The translations under genes and the position numbers were made by a program. A DNA stretch of 64,000 nucleotides from Neorhizobium galegae (GTDB lineage Bacteria; Pseudomonadota; Alphaproteobacteria; Rhizobiales; Rhizobiaceae), in contig NZ_CP090095.1 of assembly GCF_021391675.1 (NCBI RefSeq), forward strand, positions 1,059,501 to 1,123,500, read 5' to 3'. Shown one piece after another: positions 48,915-58,219 of the stretch. Within the stretch, counting starts at the first letter, position 1. Every line of letters begins with the position of its first letter. A model generated the notes under the pieces. It did no database searches. It was given only the letters and a program-made list of their open reading frames with translations, and had not been told where the DNA came from.

Positions 48915-49274
48915 ATGCCGCGCCTGGACCATGTCAATATTCATACGCGCGATGCGGAGGCGATGATCGCGTTCCTGGGCAAGGTGCTGGGGGCAGAGGA
49001 GGGCTACCGGCCACCCTTTTCCGATCCGGGCCACTGGCTTTATCTCGACGGCCATCCCTTCATTCACCTGAGCATGGTCACCCGTGACGACGATTTTCCG
49101 CCCGGCATGTTCAACCACGTGGCTTTCGGCTTTTACGATCACGACGCCGCCGTCGAGAGGATCACGGCGACAGGTTACAGCTTCGAACACGACGCCATAC
49201 CCGATACCGACATCGGCCAGATCTTCGTCTACGGCCCGGAAGGCGTGAAGATCGAGCTGCAATACCGCCGATGA
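48915..49274 (+). CDS. VOC family (glyoxalase/dioxygenase fold) protein
   Basis: 119 aa. One VOC module pair: LDHVNIHTRDAEAMIAFLGKVLG, then FNHVAFGFYDHDAAVERI and DIGQIFVYGPEGVKIELQYR. The conserved His and Glu positions (HVNI, HVAF, IELQY) suggest a divalent metal site. Start ATG 48915 follows GGAGG. Possible glyoxalase, extradiol dioxygenase or resistance protein; substrate unknown. Confidence 0.85.
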   Translation: MPRLDHVNIHTRDAEAMIAFLGKVLGAEEGYRPPFSDPGHWLYLDGHPFIHLSMVTRDDDFPPGMFNHVAFGFYDHDAAVERITATGYSFEHDAIPDTDIGQIFVYGPEGVKIELQYRR

Positions 49275-49387
49275 TCGAATGGGCTCGCGTTCGAGGCCGG
49301 ATATCCCTGGGGGCTGATCGAGGAGACCTTGCGGCAAAGCTGGTTTGGAGGAGTACGCCGTTCTAGGGCGCCGCCCTTATGCCCCGG

Positions 49388-49666
49388 TCAGCGCCGCTCG
49401 ACGATCACCCGGCGCTCGATCACCATCGGCCGCCACATCATCGCATCGGCGCGGGATTGCATCGAACGGCCTTCGGCGCGGCGGTCGAGTTCGATGTCGA
49501 GCATGCAGCGCGCCATCGCATCCGTGCCGCGCCTGAAGCCGTAGCTGGCGCAGGTGGTTTCGTCCGCCGCGCGGCGTTCCTCCGGCGTCATGGTCTGGCA
49601 GCCGGCCAGCAGGGCGCCCAGCAGGGCGCAAAGCGAGGTGACGAGGAGAAGGCTGTGAGGGCGCAT
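49388..49666 (-). CDS. small predicted lipoprotein
   Basis: 92 aa. Signal peptide with lipobox LLAGC (mature cysteine near residue 23), followed by TMTPEERRAADETTCASYGFRRG-type sequence and RCMLDIELDR, a pattern seen in small rhizobial lipoproteins with two cysteines and basic, arginine-rich C-terminus. Membrane-anchored; function unknown. The 113 bp after the VOC gene on the other strand hold nothing else I can identify. Confidence 0.75.
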   Translation of the reverse strand: MRPHSLLLVTSLCALLGALLAGCQTMTPEERRAADETTCASYGFRRGTDAMARCMLDIELDRRAEGRSMQSRADAMMWRPMVIERRVIVERR

Positions 49667-49775
49667 GGCATGAACTCCTTTTCATTCGGCCGGGCTGCAA
49701 CCTTGGGATTCCATTCCGGGCGAAGCTGTTTTACACAGGAGCAAGCGCTTTTGCCATGGAGCCTTTGCCGATCCC

Positions 49776-50669
49776 ATGCCCGTCCGTTTTGTCCGGCCCG
49801 TTTCCCATTCGGCCTATACGGCCCGCAGGCTGGCCTTGTCGGCGCTGGCGTTGTTCGTGATTGCCGCGCTGGCCCATCGTTTCGGCCCCCTGACGACCCC
49901 CGATTTCCTGGCGCTGCTGTTTCTCTCGGCGGCGATTGCCACTGTTTCGGTGCCGCTGTCGCTGATCGGCCTGATGCGGCTCTGGCAGGTCGGCGCGAGC
50001 GGCGGCGTCGCGGCGACGAAAGGACTGATCTATGCGGCGGTTCCGCTCGCCGTGGTGGCGACCGGCGCCTTCTATTATTTCACCCTGCCGCCGCTCTTTG
50101 ATATTTCCACCGATATTGCCGACCCGCCGCCGTGGGTTGCCGAGCCGAAGGCCAGCCAGAAATGGCTGCCGCGCTCGACGATCATTACGCCTGCCGATCG
50201 GCGGGTGCAGTTCGCCGCCTATCCCGGCCTTACCGGCAGACGTTACGAGGGCGCCCTCGACCGGGTCTATCAGGGCGTGCAGAAGGCGGTGCTTTCCGCC
50301 CGGATCGCGATCACGAAGAAGGAAGGCGTCGAGCTGATCGCGCCGGATATCGCCCAGCGCCCCGCGCCGCAGGACGAACAGGCGCCGGTGCCGGACGTGG
50401 CGCCGATCCCGCTGCCACGCCCGGAACCCTCGCTCGCGCCGGTTTTCGTCAATGTCGGCGATGTCCTGCTGCAGGGCGAGACCCGCACCCTGATCCTTGG
50501 CCTGCGTTTCGACCTCGTCATCCGGCTGCGGGAAGACGCCGAGACGACCTCCGTCGATATCCGCGTCGCCTCGCGTTACGGGCCGCATGACCTCGGAATG
50601 AGCGAAGCCATCGCCGAGGATTTCCTCGACCGGCTCGATACCGAACTTCTGGGGATTGCCGGCAACTAA
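49776..50669 (+). CDS. DUF1499 membrane protein
   Basis: 297 aa. Three N-terminal membrane helices (about residues 18-37, 44-68, 81-103) precede the DUF1499 domain. DISTDIADPPPWV, YPGLTGRRYEGALDRVYQGVQKAV and FDLVIRLREDAETTSVDIRVASRYGPHDLG are characteristic. A proline-rich insert lies near residues 200-220. Function unknown. It overlaps the convergent MBL gene by four bases. Confidence 0.85.
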   Translation: MPVRFVRPVSHSAYTARRLALSALALFVIAALAHRFGPLTTPDFLALLFLSAAIATVSVPLSLIGLMRLWQVGASGGVAATKGLIYAAVPLAVVATGAFYYFTLPPLFDISTDIADPPPWVAEPKASQKWLPRSTIITPADRRVQFAAYPGLTGRRYEGALDRVYQGVQKAVLSARIAITKKEGVELIAPDIAQRPAPQDEQAPVPDVAPIPLPRPEPSLAPVFVNVGDVLLQGETRTLILGLRFDLVIRLREDAETTSVDIRVASRYGPHDLGMSEAIAEDFLDRLDTELLGIAGN

Positions 50670-51577
50670 GCCGGACGGTAGACGCCTGCAAGCGACGGGG
50701 GGCCTTCGGTCAGCACGCGGCCTTTCTCGACCAGGTCTTCCAGATGCGCGAGCACGGAAAGGGCAGCTGCCCCATGCAGGCGCGGATCGGTGCTGGCATA
50801 GATCACCTTGACCATGTCGGGGATCAGCCGGTCGCCGGCCTTGATGCGCTCCAGCACGGCGCGTTCGCGCATGCGGCGATGGGTGCGAAGCCCCCGCAGG
50901 AACGAGCCCGGCTCCTTCACCGGCCCGCCATGCCCCGGAAAGAAGATCCGGTCCTCGCGCGGCAGCAGCTTTTCGATCGAAGCCATGAAATCCGCCATCG
51001 ACCCATCCGGCGGCGCGACGATTGTCGTCGCCCAGGCCATCACGTGATCGGCGGAAAACAGCACGCCGGTTCCTTCCAGCCCGAAGGCGGAATGGTTGGC
51101 CGTGTGACCGGGCGTATGCACGGCCGTCAGCGCCCAGCCGTCCCCCTCGATCAACTGCCCATCGCTAACCGCGATGTCGGGCACGAAACCGGTGTCGGCG
51201 CTTTCCGCGAATGGATTGACCTCGCCCGCATGCAGCGGCCGCGAGGCCCGGTGCGGTCCTTCGGCGACGGTAATCGCCCCGGTTTCTTCGCGCAGCCGGC
51301 GGGCGAGCGGGGAATGGTCGCGGTGCGTGTGGCTGACGAAGATATGGGTGACCTCGCGGCCCCTCAGTGCCGCCATCAGCGCCTCGAAATGCGCCTCGTT
51401 CTCCGGGCCGGGATCGATGACCGCGACCGAGGAGCCGCCGACGATGTAGGTATTGGTGCCGTGAAAGGTGAACGGCGAGGGATTGTTGACGGTCAGCCGC
51501 TGCACGCCTTCGGCAACGGTGACCGGCACGCCGTAGGAAGGGGTGAATTCCATGTCGAAGGTAATGTCTTCCGCCAT
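50666..51577 (-). CDS. MBL-fold metallo-hydrolase
   Basis: 303 aa. Metal site SHTHRDHSPL (HxHxDH), the second His in HTPGHTANH, Asp in LFSADHVMAW and a final His in FFPGHGGPV. The C-terminal winged-helix-like part (LERIKAGDRLIPDMVKVIY and LHGAAALSVLAHLEDL) resembles the LACTB2/beta-lactamase-like 2 RNase or hydrolase group. Start ATG 51577. Likely cytosolic. Substrate not clear. Confidence 0.9.
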   Translation of the reverse strand: MAEDITFDMEFTPSYGVPVTVAEGVQRLTVNNPSPFTFHGTNTYIVGGSSVAVIDPGPENEAHFEALMAALRGREVTHIFVSHTHRDHSPLARRLREETGAITVAEGPHRASRPLHAGEVNPFAESADTGFVPDIAVSDGQLIEGDGWALTAVHTPGHTANHSAFGLEGTGVLFSADHVMAWATTIVAPPDGSMADFMASIEKLLPREDRIFFPGHGGPVKEPGSFLRGLRTHRRMRERAVLERIKAGDRLIPDMVKVIYASTDPRLHGAAALSVLAHLEDLVEKGRVLTEGPPSLAGVYRPA

Positions 51578-51722
51578 GCCGGGCCTCCGCGCCTGATGCG
51601 ATCTCGATGGCGGCCCTCGCGGCATTGCCGTTCTGCGCCGGGCCTCTGATCGAGTCGGTTAAGCTGTTCAAGGCGCTCGTGAGAGATCTAGCATCGCTTT
51701 CGCTGCGGTGCATTCAGAAATT

Positions 51723-51760
51723 GCCGCCGGCCCTCACCCTGTCGGGCGGCGGCCGGCGGC
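51723..51760 (-). terminator. hairpin terminator of the 51.8-kb lipoprotein gene
   Basis: Ten-base perfect stem GCCGCCGGCC / GGCCGGCGGC enclosing an 18-base loop, 39 bp past the lipoprotein stop. After it the minus strand reads AATTTCTG, so the T-tract is weak. Confidence 0.6.
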
Positions 51761-51798
51761 TTTCATGACTTATGTCATCCGCTTGCGCGGGCGACGCC

Positions 51799-52155
51799 TC
51801 AGCTGGCGGCAAGCAGTTCCGTGCAATAGCTCGGGCCGTTGGCGCCCGGACGATCGGAGACGATGGTGATGTCGCGGATCACGTAGCTGGAGGAGACGGT
51901 GATCTTCGCCGTGCAGCTGACGCTGGCGGTGCGGCCGTCCTGCTGCTTGATACGCTTGTAGCCGCCGCGCCAGTTGTAGATGGTCGTCGAGCCGTCGTCG
52001 GTGTCGCTGATCGGCGGGCTGAATTTCGCGAAGAACTCGCCGGCCGAGTGACCCACCCAGCGGCTCTCGATCGGATTGCTGGCAACGCTGACGGTGGTGC
52101 AGGCCGAAAGGGCGAGCGCGAAAAGGGCAGTCGATGCGATGACGCGGCGGCTCAT
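51799..52155 (-). CDS. small predicted lipoprotein
   Basis: 118 aa. Signal peptide ends in the lipobox LSAC (mature Cys about residue 19). The rest includes SRWVGHSAGEFFAKFSPP, a YNWRGGYKRI strand and two further cysteines (SCTAKI, SYCTEL) that could form a disulfide. Related short envelope lipoproteins are common in rhizobia; function unknown. The upstream 259 bp to the tRNA hold no gene. Confidence 0.75.
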   Translation of the reverse strand: MSRRVIASTALFALALSACTTVSVASNPIESRWVGHSAGEFFAKFSPPISDTDDGSTTIYNWRGGYKRIKQQDGRTASVSCTAKITVSSSYVIRDITIVSDRPGANGPSYCTELLAAS

Positions 52156-52414
52156 GATCCTGAAAAATCCTTCATGTCTTCTGTTGTACCTGGGAGGCAG
52201 GGCTTTCGAGACTGCACGTAACAGATTTTTGTCGGGCTTCGCGAGGCGATGAGAGCCCATCGACATCAAATTTCTCCTGCGCCGCTTTTTTGCAACGCCT
52301 TGGTTTCCCGGCTTTCCGGCGGGAGGGCGCCGGCCACCGCGCCGCTGTCGCATATTTTTCATGAGCGGCGCTTGTACAATGAAAAATGCTGGTCTATAGA
52401 GGCGCCGCTGGTCA

Positions 52415-52491
52415 CGGAGTGTAGCGCAGTCTGGTAGCGCACCACGTTCGGGACGTGGGGGTCGAGTGTTCGAATCACTCCACTCCGACCA
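52415..52491 (+). tRNA. tRNA-Pro (anticodon CGG)
   Basis: 77 nt including the encoded CCA. The acceptor stem CGGAGTG / CACTCCG, D-arm GCGCAGTCTGGTAGCGC, anticodon stem CCACG / CGTGG with loop TTCGGGA (anticodon CGG), and T-arm GAGTG TTCGAAT CACTC all pair. Discriminator A73. Reads CCG proline codons. Confidence 0.97.
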
Positions 52492-52769
52492 GCTGATCCT
52501 TGGTTTCCCAAGAGATTTCGCTTTCCCGACAAAGTTTTTCCCGCAAAAAACCTTAGTCCCCAAGGCTCCCCGTATGGCGGATCATGGAGTCCGCCACTGG
52601 ATCGGTCTTATCCACAACCCACACTTTGACGGGACGAAATTATACTAGGTCTGGATATGCCGTTGCGGCATCATGGCAGCGGGAACGTGTAACTTGTGGA
52701 AGACCTTCCGGCTCAGGAACCGCTTCGGGCGGCCGCCTGCACCTGGCAGGGGAGAGGGCCGCAGAACGC

Positions 52770-53795
52770 ATGCCGCCTAGACGCGCCAGATCGGAACGGG
52801 TGACCCTGCTCGACGTTGCAAACGTTCTCGGGATCAGCTCGATCACCGTGTCCCGCGCCCTGCGAGAACCGGAAAAGGTGTCCGAGCCGCTTCGGCAGAA
52901 GATTCTCCGCCAGGTGGAGCAGATGGGTTATGTGCCCGATCTCGCTGCCCGGGCGCTCGCAAGCCGTCATAACGGTATTATCGGGGTTCTGGCGCCGGCG
53001 CTGACCAATCATGCCTATCTCGGCATCATGAGCGGCATCGAGGAACGGGTGCGCGATACGGATTTCCGCATCCAATATGCCAATACCAACCACGATCCGG
53101 ACCAGGAATACCGTCAGGTCAAGCTTTTCCTGTCACAGCATCCGGCCGGCATCCTGCTGACGGGATTGCAGGACCAGCGCGTCAGCGATCTGCTTGAGCG
53201 CGCGCCGTGCCCGGTGGTTCAGATCGTCGATCTCAACCTGCTGCCCTCGGGTATCGCGGTCGGCATCAATCACCGCGAGGCGGCGGAGACTGCGACGCGC
53301 CATCTGCTCGCCTGCGGATATCGCCGCATCGGCCTGATCGGCGGCAGCCGCGATCTTCGCGCGCAGCGGCGTCATGATGGCTATGCGCTGGCGATGCAGG
53401 AGGCGGGGCTCTACGATCCGGGCCTCGTCATGACCGAGCACAAGCAAACGAGCATGCAGCTCGGCTGCGACCTCTTCAAGCGGCTGCTGGAAACGGCACC
53501 CGATATCGACGCGGTATTCTGCCAGAACGACGATCTTGCGCTCGGCGCGCTGTTCGAGGCGCAACGGGCGGGCCTGCGCGTGCCGGATGATTTGGGGATC
53601 TGCGGTTATAACGACCTGGATTTCGCGCTCTGCGCCGAACCGAGGCTGACCACCATCCGCGTGCCGCGTTTCCAAATGGGCTATCAGGCCGCGGATCTCA
53701 TCGTTCGGGCCATCAACGACGAATGCCTGCCGAGCCGCGTCATCCAGCTGCCGTTCAACCTCATCCAGCGCGGTTCGACGCGGCCGCTCGCCTGA
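52770..53795 (+). CDS. LacI family transcriptional regulator (GntR-like)
   Basis: 341 aa. N-terminal HTH VTLLDVANVLGISSITVSRALREPEKVSEPLRQKI and a periplasmic-binding-type C-terminal domain (GVLAPALTNHAYLGIMSGIEE, QNDDLALGALFEAQRAGLRVPDDLGICGYNDLDF). It looks most like the gluconate-type GntR repressors of the LacI family. Start ATG 52770 is the first with the conserved N-terminus; upstream frame to 52584 overlaps the region after the tRNA. The target operon is not next to it. Confidence 0.88.
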   Translation: MPPRRARSERVTLLDVANVLGISSITVSRALREPEKVSEPLRQKILRQVEQMGYVPDLAARALASRHNGIIGVLAPALTNHAYLGIMSGIEERVRDTDFRIQYANTNHDPDQEYRQVKLFLSQHPAGILLTGLQDQRVSDLLERAPCPVVQIVDLNLLPSGIAVGINHREAAETATRHLLACGYRRIGLIGGSRDLRAQRRHDGYALAMQEAGLYDPGLVMTEHKQTSMQLGCDLFKRLLETAPDIDAVFCQNDDLALGALFEAQRAGLRVPDDLGICGYNDLDFALCAEPRLTTIRVPRFQMGYQAADLIVRAINDECLPSRVIQLPFNLIQRGSTRPLA

Positions 53796-53829
53796 TCGTG
53801 GACTTGCCGATGGTGGACTTGGCGACAAA

Positions 53830-53853
53830 AAAAGGGGCTTTCCGGCCCCTTTT
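53830..53853. terminator. bidirectional terminator between LacI gene and cysN
   Basis: Nine-base perfect stem AAAAGGGGC / GCCCCTTTT with a six-base loop. A run of A on the left and T on the right makes it work for both converging genes. Confidence 0.85.
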
Positions 53854-53876
53854 CCATTTCCCGTCGCTCGAAACGA

Positions 53877-55376
53877 TCAGATATCGCCGCCGGCATTGGA
53901 GAACAGTTCTGCCGCCTGCTTGGCCGTCATCCGCTTGACCTCGGTCTCGTCGCGGCGGTTGGCGAAGAGTTCGCTCGCCATCAGCTGCTCGGCGAGATCG
54001 GCTGGCAGCGACAGCACGACGCGTTGGCCGCCTGGGGCATCAGCGCGGTGGATGCCGCCGATTTCGGCGCGCTTGGCGGTGATCATGCCGCCCGCGACCG
54101 TGTTCAGCGTATCCGGATCGATCAGGATGAAGGCGCCGGTGGAGCGGTTCTGCTCGTAAGCGTCAAAAACCGCCAGTTCCTCGAAGGAAAGGCGCACCTT
54201 GCCGATCGCATTCATGGCGAGCGTCGAGGCATGCGGCTGCCACTTGCCGGTCGCAAGTTCGAGCTGGCTGATCGGTTCGACGGCGACGCGTTGGCGGCGC
54301 GAACCGCTCTTCAGCCAGTAGCGTTTGCCGGGCTCGATGCCGCCCGGCTGCAGCGAGACGAGCTGGGCGTCGAAATGGTGGCCGGTCATCGGCTGGCCGT
54401 CGAGCGAGACGATCACGTCGCCGCGCGCCACGTCAACCTGCCGGTCGAGAACCAGCGTGATGGCATCGCCTGCGACCGCCGCGTTGCGCACCAGGTCGAA
54501 GGTGACGATCCGGCTGACATTGGCGACCGTGCCGGAAGGCAGGATGACGACCGAGTCGCCGGGCTTCACCGAGCCGCCCGCGACAGTCCCCTGATATCCG
54601 CGAAAACTCTCGCCAGGACGGACGACGCGCTGCACCGGCAGGCGGAAACCGCCGGCCTGGGTGGAGCGCACGGTCGCCAGCTCCAGCGTCTCGACCAGGG
54701 TCGGACCGTCATACCAGGGCATCGAAGCGTCGGCCGGATAAACGACGTTTTCGCCCTTGAGCGCCGACATCGGGATGGCGGTGATCTGGCGCACGCCGAG
54801 CGACAGGGCGAATTCCCGGAATTCGTGGGAGATCCTGTCGAAGACGGCCTTGTCGTAGTGGACGAGGTCGATCTTGTTGACGGCGAGCACGAACTGGCGG
54901 ATGCCCATCAGGGCGGCGATCGTCGCGTGCCGGCGGGTCTGTTCGAGCAGGCCGGCGCGTGCGTCGGCAAGCAGGATGGCGAGATCGGCGGTCGAGGCGC
55001 CGGTCGCCATGTTGCGGGTATATTGCTCATGGCCGGGCGTATCGGCGACGATGAACGAGCGCCGGTCGGTCGAGAAATAGCGATAGGCGACGTCGATGGT
55101 GATGCCCTGTTCGCGCTCGGCCTGCAGGCCGTCGAGCAGCAGGGCGAAATCCGGCAGGCCAAGGTCGTTCTGGCCACCCGAATCGCGTGCAAGCGTCGCG
55201 GCCTGGTCTTCCTTGACCGCCTTGGTGTCCCAGAGCAGCCGGCCGATCAGCGTCGACTTGCCGTCGTCGACCGAGCCGCAGGTGATGAGGCGCAGCGGGC
55301 GCGTGTCGCGCACGGTCTTCAGGGGTTCTGCGAATGGCAGGATGGTCGCCGAGGCGGTTTGGGCTGGAGCGGTCAT
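53877..55376 (-). CDS. cysN: sulfate adenylyltransferase subunit 1
   Basis: 499 aa GTPase of the EF-Tu type that drives APS synthesis with CysD. GSVDDGKST at 34-42, ADTPGHEQYT near 111-120 and NKIDLV are intact. There is no C-terminal APS kinase (CysC) domain, so this is plain CysN and not NodQ. The C-terminal end has SLPADLAEQLMASELFANRRDETE. It follows cysD with a two-base gap. Confidence 0.95.
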   Translation of the reverse strand: MTAPAQTASATILPFAEPLKTVRDTRPLRLITCGSVDDGKSTLIGRLLWDTKAVKEDQAATLARDSGGQNDLGLPDFALLLDGLQAEREQGITIDVAYRYFSTDRRSFIVADTPGHEQYTRNMATGASTADLAILLADARAGLLEQTRRHATIAALMGIRQFVLAVNKIDLVHYDKAVFDRISHEFREFALSLGVRQITAIPMSALKGENVVYPADASMPWYDGPTLVETLELATVRSTQAGGFRLPVQRVVRPGESFRGYQGTVAGGSVKPGDSVVILPSGTVANVSRIVTFDLVRNAAVAGDAITLVLDRQVDVARGDVIVSLDGQPMTGHHFDAQLVSLQPGGIEPGKRYWLKSGSRRQRVAVEPISQLELATGKWQPHASTLAMNAIGKVRLSFEELAVFDAYEQNRSTGAFILIDPDTLNTVAGGMITAKRAEIGGIHRADAPGGQRVVLSLPADLAEQLMASELFANRRDETEVKRMTAKQAAELFSNAGGDI

Positions 55377-55377
55377 C

Positions 55378-56331
55378 TCAGAAATATCCTTCGCGCTTCT
55401 TCTTTTCCATCGAGCCGGACTGGTCGCGGTCGATCGCGCGGCCCTGGCGTTCGGAAACGGTGGCGATTTCGAGCTCGGCGATCACCTCTTCGAGGTTGGA
55501 GGCGGTCGAGCGGATGGCCCCGGTCAGCGGAAAGCAGCCGAGCGTGCGGAAACGGATCATGCCCTGCTGCACGGTTTCGCCGGGCAGCAGTTCAAGCCGC
55601 GGATCCTCGGCAAGGATCATCATCCCGTCGCGCTCCACATAGGGGCGTTCGGCGGCGTAGTAGAGCGGCACGAGCGGGATGTCTTCCGCCTGGATGTAGC
55701 GCCAGATGTCGACCTCGGTCCAGTTGGAGAGCGGGAAGGCGCGCACGCTTTCCCCTTTCCGGACCATGCCGTTATAGACGTTCCACAGTTCCGGGCGCTG
55801 GTTGCGCGGGTCCCATTTGTGGTCCGGGGTGCGGAACGAATAGATGCGTTCCTTGGCGCGGGAGGCCTCCTCGTCGCGCCGGGCCCCGCCGAAGGCCGCG
55901 TCGTAGCCGCCGGCATCGAGCGCCTGGCGCAGTGCTTCGGTCTTCATGATGTCGGTGTAGAGCGCCGAACCGTGGCTGAACGGCGTGATGCCTTCCTCGG
56001 CGCCGCGCGGATTGGTGTGGACCACGAGGTCGAGATCGTATTTTTCGGCGATCTGGTCGCGGAACTCGATCATCTCCTTGAACTTCCACGTCGTATCCAC
56101 GTGCAGCAGCGGGAAGGGGACGCGGCCGGGATAAAAGGCCTTGCGGGCGAGATGCAGCAGGACGGACGAGTCCTTGCCGATCGAATAGAGCATGACAGGT
56201 TTTTCGAATTCCGCCGCCACTTCGCGAAAGATGTGGATCGCTTCGTTTTCGAGGGCCTTCAGATGCGGATCGAGCGGCGGTCTGGAAACGGGCGGGTTCT
56301 TCACTTCCGTTTCCTGTACTGACAAGGGCAT
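55378..56331 (-). CDS. cysD: sulfate adenylyltransferase subunit 2
   Basis: 317 aa. ATP pyrophosphatase-type subunit that makes APS from sulfate and ATP. The PP-loop is [12 protein letters not shown], followed by [15 protein letters not shown] and the [15 protein letters not shown] segment. Start ATG 56331 follows GGAG; the frame is open further but without homology. In cysH-cysD-cysN order on the minus strand. Confidence 0.96.
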   Translation of the reverse strand: MPLSVQETEVKNPPVSRPPLDPHLKALENEAIHIFREVAAEFEKPVMLYSIGKDSSVLLHLARKAFYPGRVPFPLLHVDTTWKFKEMIEFRDQIAEKYDLDLVVHTNPRGAEEGITPFSHGSALYTDIMKTEALRQALDAGGYDAAFGGARRDEEASRAKERIYSFRTPDHKWDPRNQRPELWNVYNGMVRKGESVRAFPLSNWTEVDIWRYIQAEDIPLVPLYYAAERPYVERDGMMILAEDPRLELLPGETVQQGMIRFRTLGCFPLTGAIRSTASNLEEVIAELEIATVSERQGRAIDRDQSGSMEKKKREGYF

Positions 56332-56373
56332 TTCGGTCTCCGGGTAGTCTCTAGAAACAAACAAGAAAGGGCT

Positions 56374-57144
56374 TCAGTTCGCTTGGGGGCCAAGCTCTGC
56401 GATCGGTTGAGCGGCGTTTTCCGGCACATGCAGGCCGCATTCGCGCTTCTCGTCGTTTTCCCACCACCAGCGGCCGGCGCGCTCGGGCTCGCCGGGCTTG
56501 ATGGCGCGGGTACAGGGCTCGCAGCCGATCGACGGATAACCGCGCTTGTGCAGCGGATTGACCGGGATCGCTTCCGAAGCCACATGGGCGTTGATCGTGT
56601 CGATGTCCCAGTCCGCCAGCGGGTTGATCTTGATCAGGTTGCGTTCGGCGTCGTATTCGGCGAACGGCGTCGTGGCGCGATTGCCGGACTGGCCGCGGCG
56701 AAGGCCGGTGACCCACACGTCGGCGCCGGCCAAAGCCTTGGCAAGAGGCTTCAGCTTGCGCACATGACAGCAGGCGTGGCGGGCTTCGACGCTGTCGTAG
56801 AAGCCGTTGAGGCCGTATTTCGCCGCGTATTCGTCGACGTCGTCCTGCTCAGGGCGAAAACGCCGGATCTCGATGCCGTAGCGCTCCTCGGTCTCGCCGA
56901 TCAGGTCGACGGTTTCCTTGAACAGCCGCCCCGTTTCGAGCGTCGAGACCTCGACCGGCAGGCGGTGCGTGCCGATCGCCGCTGATATCACCTGGTCCTC
57001 GATGCCGAGCGAGGTGGTGAACACGGCATGGCCGAGTTCGGCGGCAAGCGCCAGACGGCCGGCAAGATCAAGGCTTTCAAGCTTGGCGTCGAGGGTGGCA
57101 GCCAGTTCCAGGCGGTCCCGGCCGGCGGCATCGTGCAGTGTCAT
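56374..57144 (-). CDS. cysH: phosphoadenylyl/adenylyl-sulfate reductase (probable APS reductase)
   Basis: 256 aa. Cysteine pairs CC (125-126) and CEPC (208-211) bind a [4Fe-4S] cluster; this is the mark of APS reductases, which plain PAPS reductases lack. The catalytic cysteine is in ECGLH (Cys236). GIEDQV, STLETGRLF and GLRRGQS are the substrate region. It reduces APS to sulfite with thioredoxin, so cysC is not needed. First gene of cysH-cysD-cysN. Divergent from the Rrf2 regulator. Confidence 0.93.
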   Translation of the reverse strand: MTLHDAAGRDRLELAATLDAKLESLDLAGRLALAAELGHAVFTTSLGIEDQVISAAIGTHRLPVEVSTLETGRLFKETVDLIGETEERYGIEIRRFRPEQDDVDEYAAKYGLNGFYDSVEARHACCHVRKLKPLAKALAGADVWVTGLRRGQSGNRATTPFAEYDAERNLIKINPLADWDIDTINAHVASEAIPVNPLHKRGYPSIGCEPCTRAIKPGEPERAGRWWWENDEKRECGLHVPENAAQPIAELGPQAN

Positions 57145-57504
57145 GGGTCTTCTTCCGTGAGCGATTGCTTGATTATCCAGATTCAGCGCGCTCAAGGACA
57201 GGAAAACCTGTTTCTTCCCATGGTGATGCGGAGCAAATATCTCTCCAAAGCAGCGCTCACACAGAAAACCTGCCGCCTTAACCAAAAGTGACCGATTTTA
57301 TCCCGGAAACCCCTGCATTGGTTTGTATTTTTGCGTGATTTGAGCTATTCCGGGAACATGTCTCCGGGGCGCTGTTTCCCCTGGTGGATTTGCAGCCCCT
57401 GAGCGCCCCTCTGGCGACCCTGTGGATGCCCCAAACGAAGCTGAAGTGAGCGGCGCCGTGAGGACCATTTGCCTTGCGGCGGCGCTATTGTCGATGGTTG
57501 CGTG
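57145..57504. promoter_or_regulatory. divergent cysH-Rrf2 control region
   Basis: 360 bp. It holds ACAGG-AAAA-CCTGT (57198-57211), a perfect five-base palindrome, and a near copy ACAGAAAACCTG (57261-57272) 63 bp away. Closer to the Rrf2 gene lie TCCCGGAA (57301-57308) and its inverse TTCCGGGA (57348-57355). These are candidate operators for the Rrf2 protein and its sulfur target. No gene seen. Confidence 0.45.
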
Positions 57505-57960
57505 ATGATATCCCAGAAAGCGAAATATGCCCTTCGGGCCTTGGCCGCCCTTGCACAGGCCGATCCCGAAGCGCCGATGCTGATTTCCGAGATTGCCCTC
57601 CAGCAGAGCATTCCGAAGAAATTCCTGGAACAGATCCTGCTCGATCTCAAACGCTCTGGCATCGTCGTTTCCCGCCGCGGCAAGCAGGGCGGATATCTTC
57701 TCCTGAAACCCGCCGACGCCATCACCTTCGGCGAGGTCCTGCGCCTGGTCGACGGCCCGATCGCGCCGCTGCCCTGCTTGTCGCAGACCGCCTACCGCAA
57801 ATGCGAGGATTGCGACGGCGAACACCTCTGCGAAATCCGCCACGTCTTCGCCCGTGTCGCCGATGCGACCCGCGACGTGCTGTTCAACACCACGATCGCC
57901 GATGCCGTCGAAGGCGCCGGGGATACCAAGGCACCGGTCAGGGAACTGCTGACGGCTTGA
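57505..57960 (+). CDS. Rrf2 family regulator with four cysteines
   Basis: 151 aa. Winged helix from KAKYALRALAALAQ to GKQGGYLLLKPADAI. Four cysteines cluster at 91, 100, 103 and 109 (PLPCLSQTAYRKCEDCDGEHLC), the place where IscR/RirA/NsrR bind an Fe-S cluster. It is unlike RirA in sequence. Its position opposite cysH points to a role in sulfur or cysteine control, but that is inferred. Confidence 0.85.
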   Translation: MISQKAKYALRALAALAQADPEAPMLISEIALQQSIPKKFLEQILLDLKRSGIVVSRRGKQGGYLLLKPADAITFGEVLRLVDGPIAPLPCLSQTAYRKCEDCDGEHLCEIRHVFARVADATRDVLFNTTIADAVEGAGDTKAPVRELLTA

Positions 57961-57983
57961 GGCCTGCTTCCGGCTTGGCCGTG

Positions 57984-57998
57984 TACCAAAATTTGGTA
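57984..57998. promoter_or_regulatory. 15-bp palindrome before the orphan antitoxin gene
   Basis: TACCAAA-A-TTTGGTA, perfect. It overlaps a TATGTT-like -10 and lies 24 bp before the antitoxin ATG, as expected for an autorepressed toxin-antitoxin promoter. Confidence 0.6.
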
Positions 57999-58021
57999 TG
58001 TTGCTTCGAGCAGGAGGCTAC

Positions 58022-58219
58022 ATGGCGCGCAGCACCCTCATTTCGCTCAGTGATCATTTGGCGCGGATCAAGGCATTGCAGGATGCCCTGATCGCCGGCG
58101 AGCTATCCGGACCGCCGCAGCCCTTCGACAACGAAGCTTTCCTCAAGCGCATGCGTGAGCGGTGCGGCTACCCTTCTTCTCCCCAGCGGGGAGAAGTGCC
58201 GAGCAAAGCGAGGCGATGA
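58022..58219 (+). CDS. orphan ParD-like antitoxin, C-terminus altered by a repeat
   Basis: 65 aa. RSTLISLSDHLARIKALQDALIAGELSGPPQPFDNEAFLKRMRER is a ParD/CopG-type antitoxin. Normally it would end shortly after this. At 58170 the frame enters a RIME-like palindrome and adds about 16 unrelated residues (YPSSPQRGEVPSKARR). The expected ParE gene is missing downstream. AGGAGG ribosome-binding site is intact. Confidence 0.6.
   Translation: MARSTLISLSDHLARIKALQDALIAGELSGPPQPFDNEAFLKRMRERCGYPSSPQRGEVPSKARR

Noticed and set aside
52180..52563. Minus-strand peptide across the tRNA region
   Set aside because: Part of it is the reverse complement of tRNA-Pro; the lipoprotein start at 52155 is much better supported.
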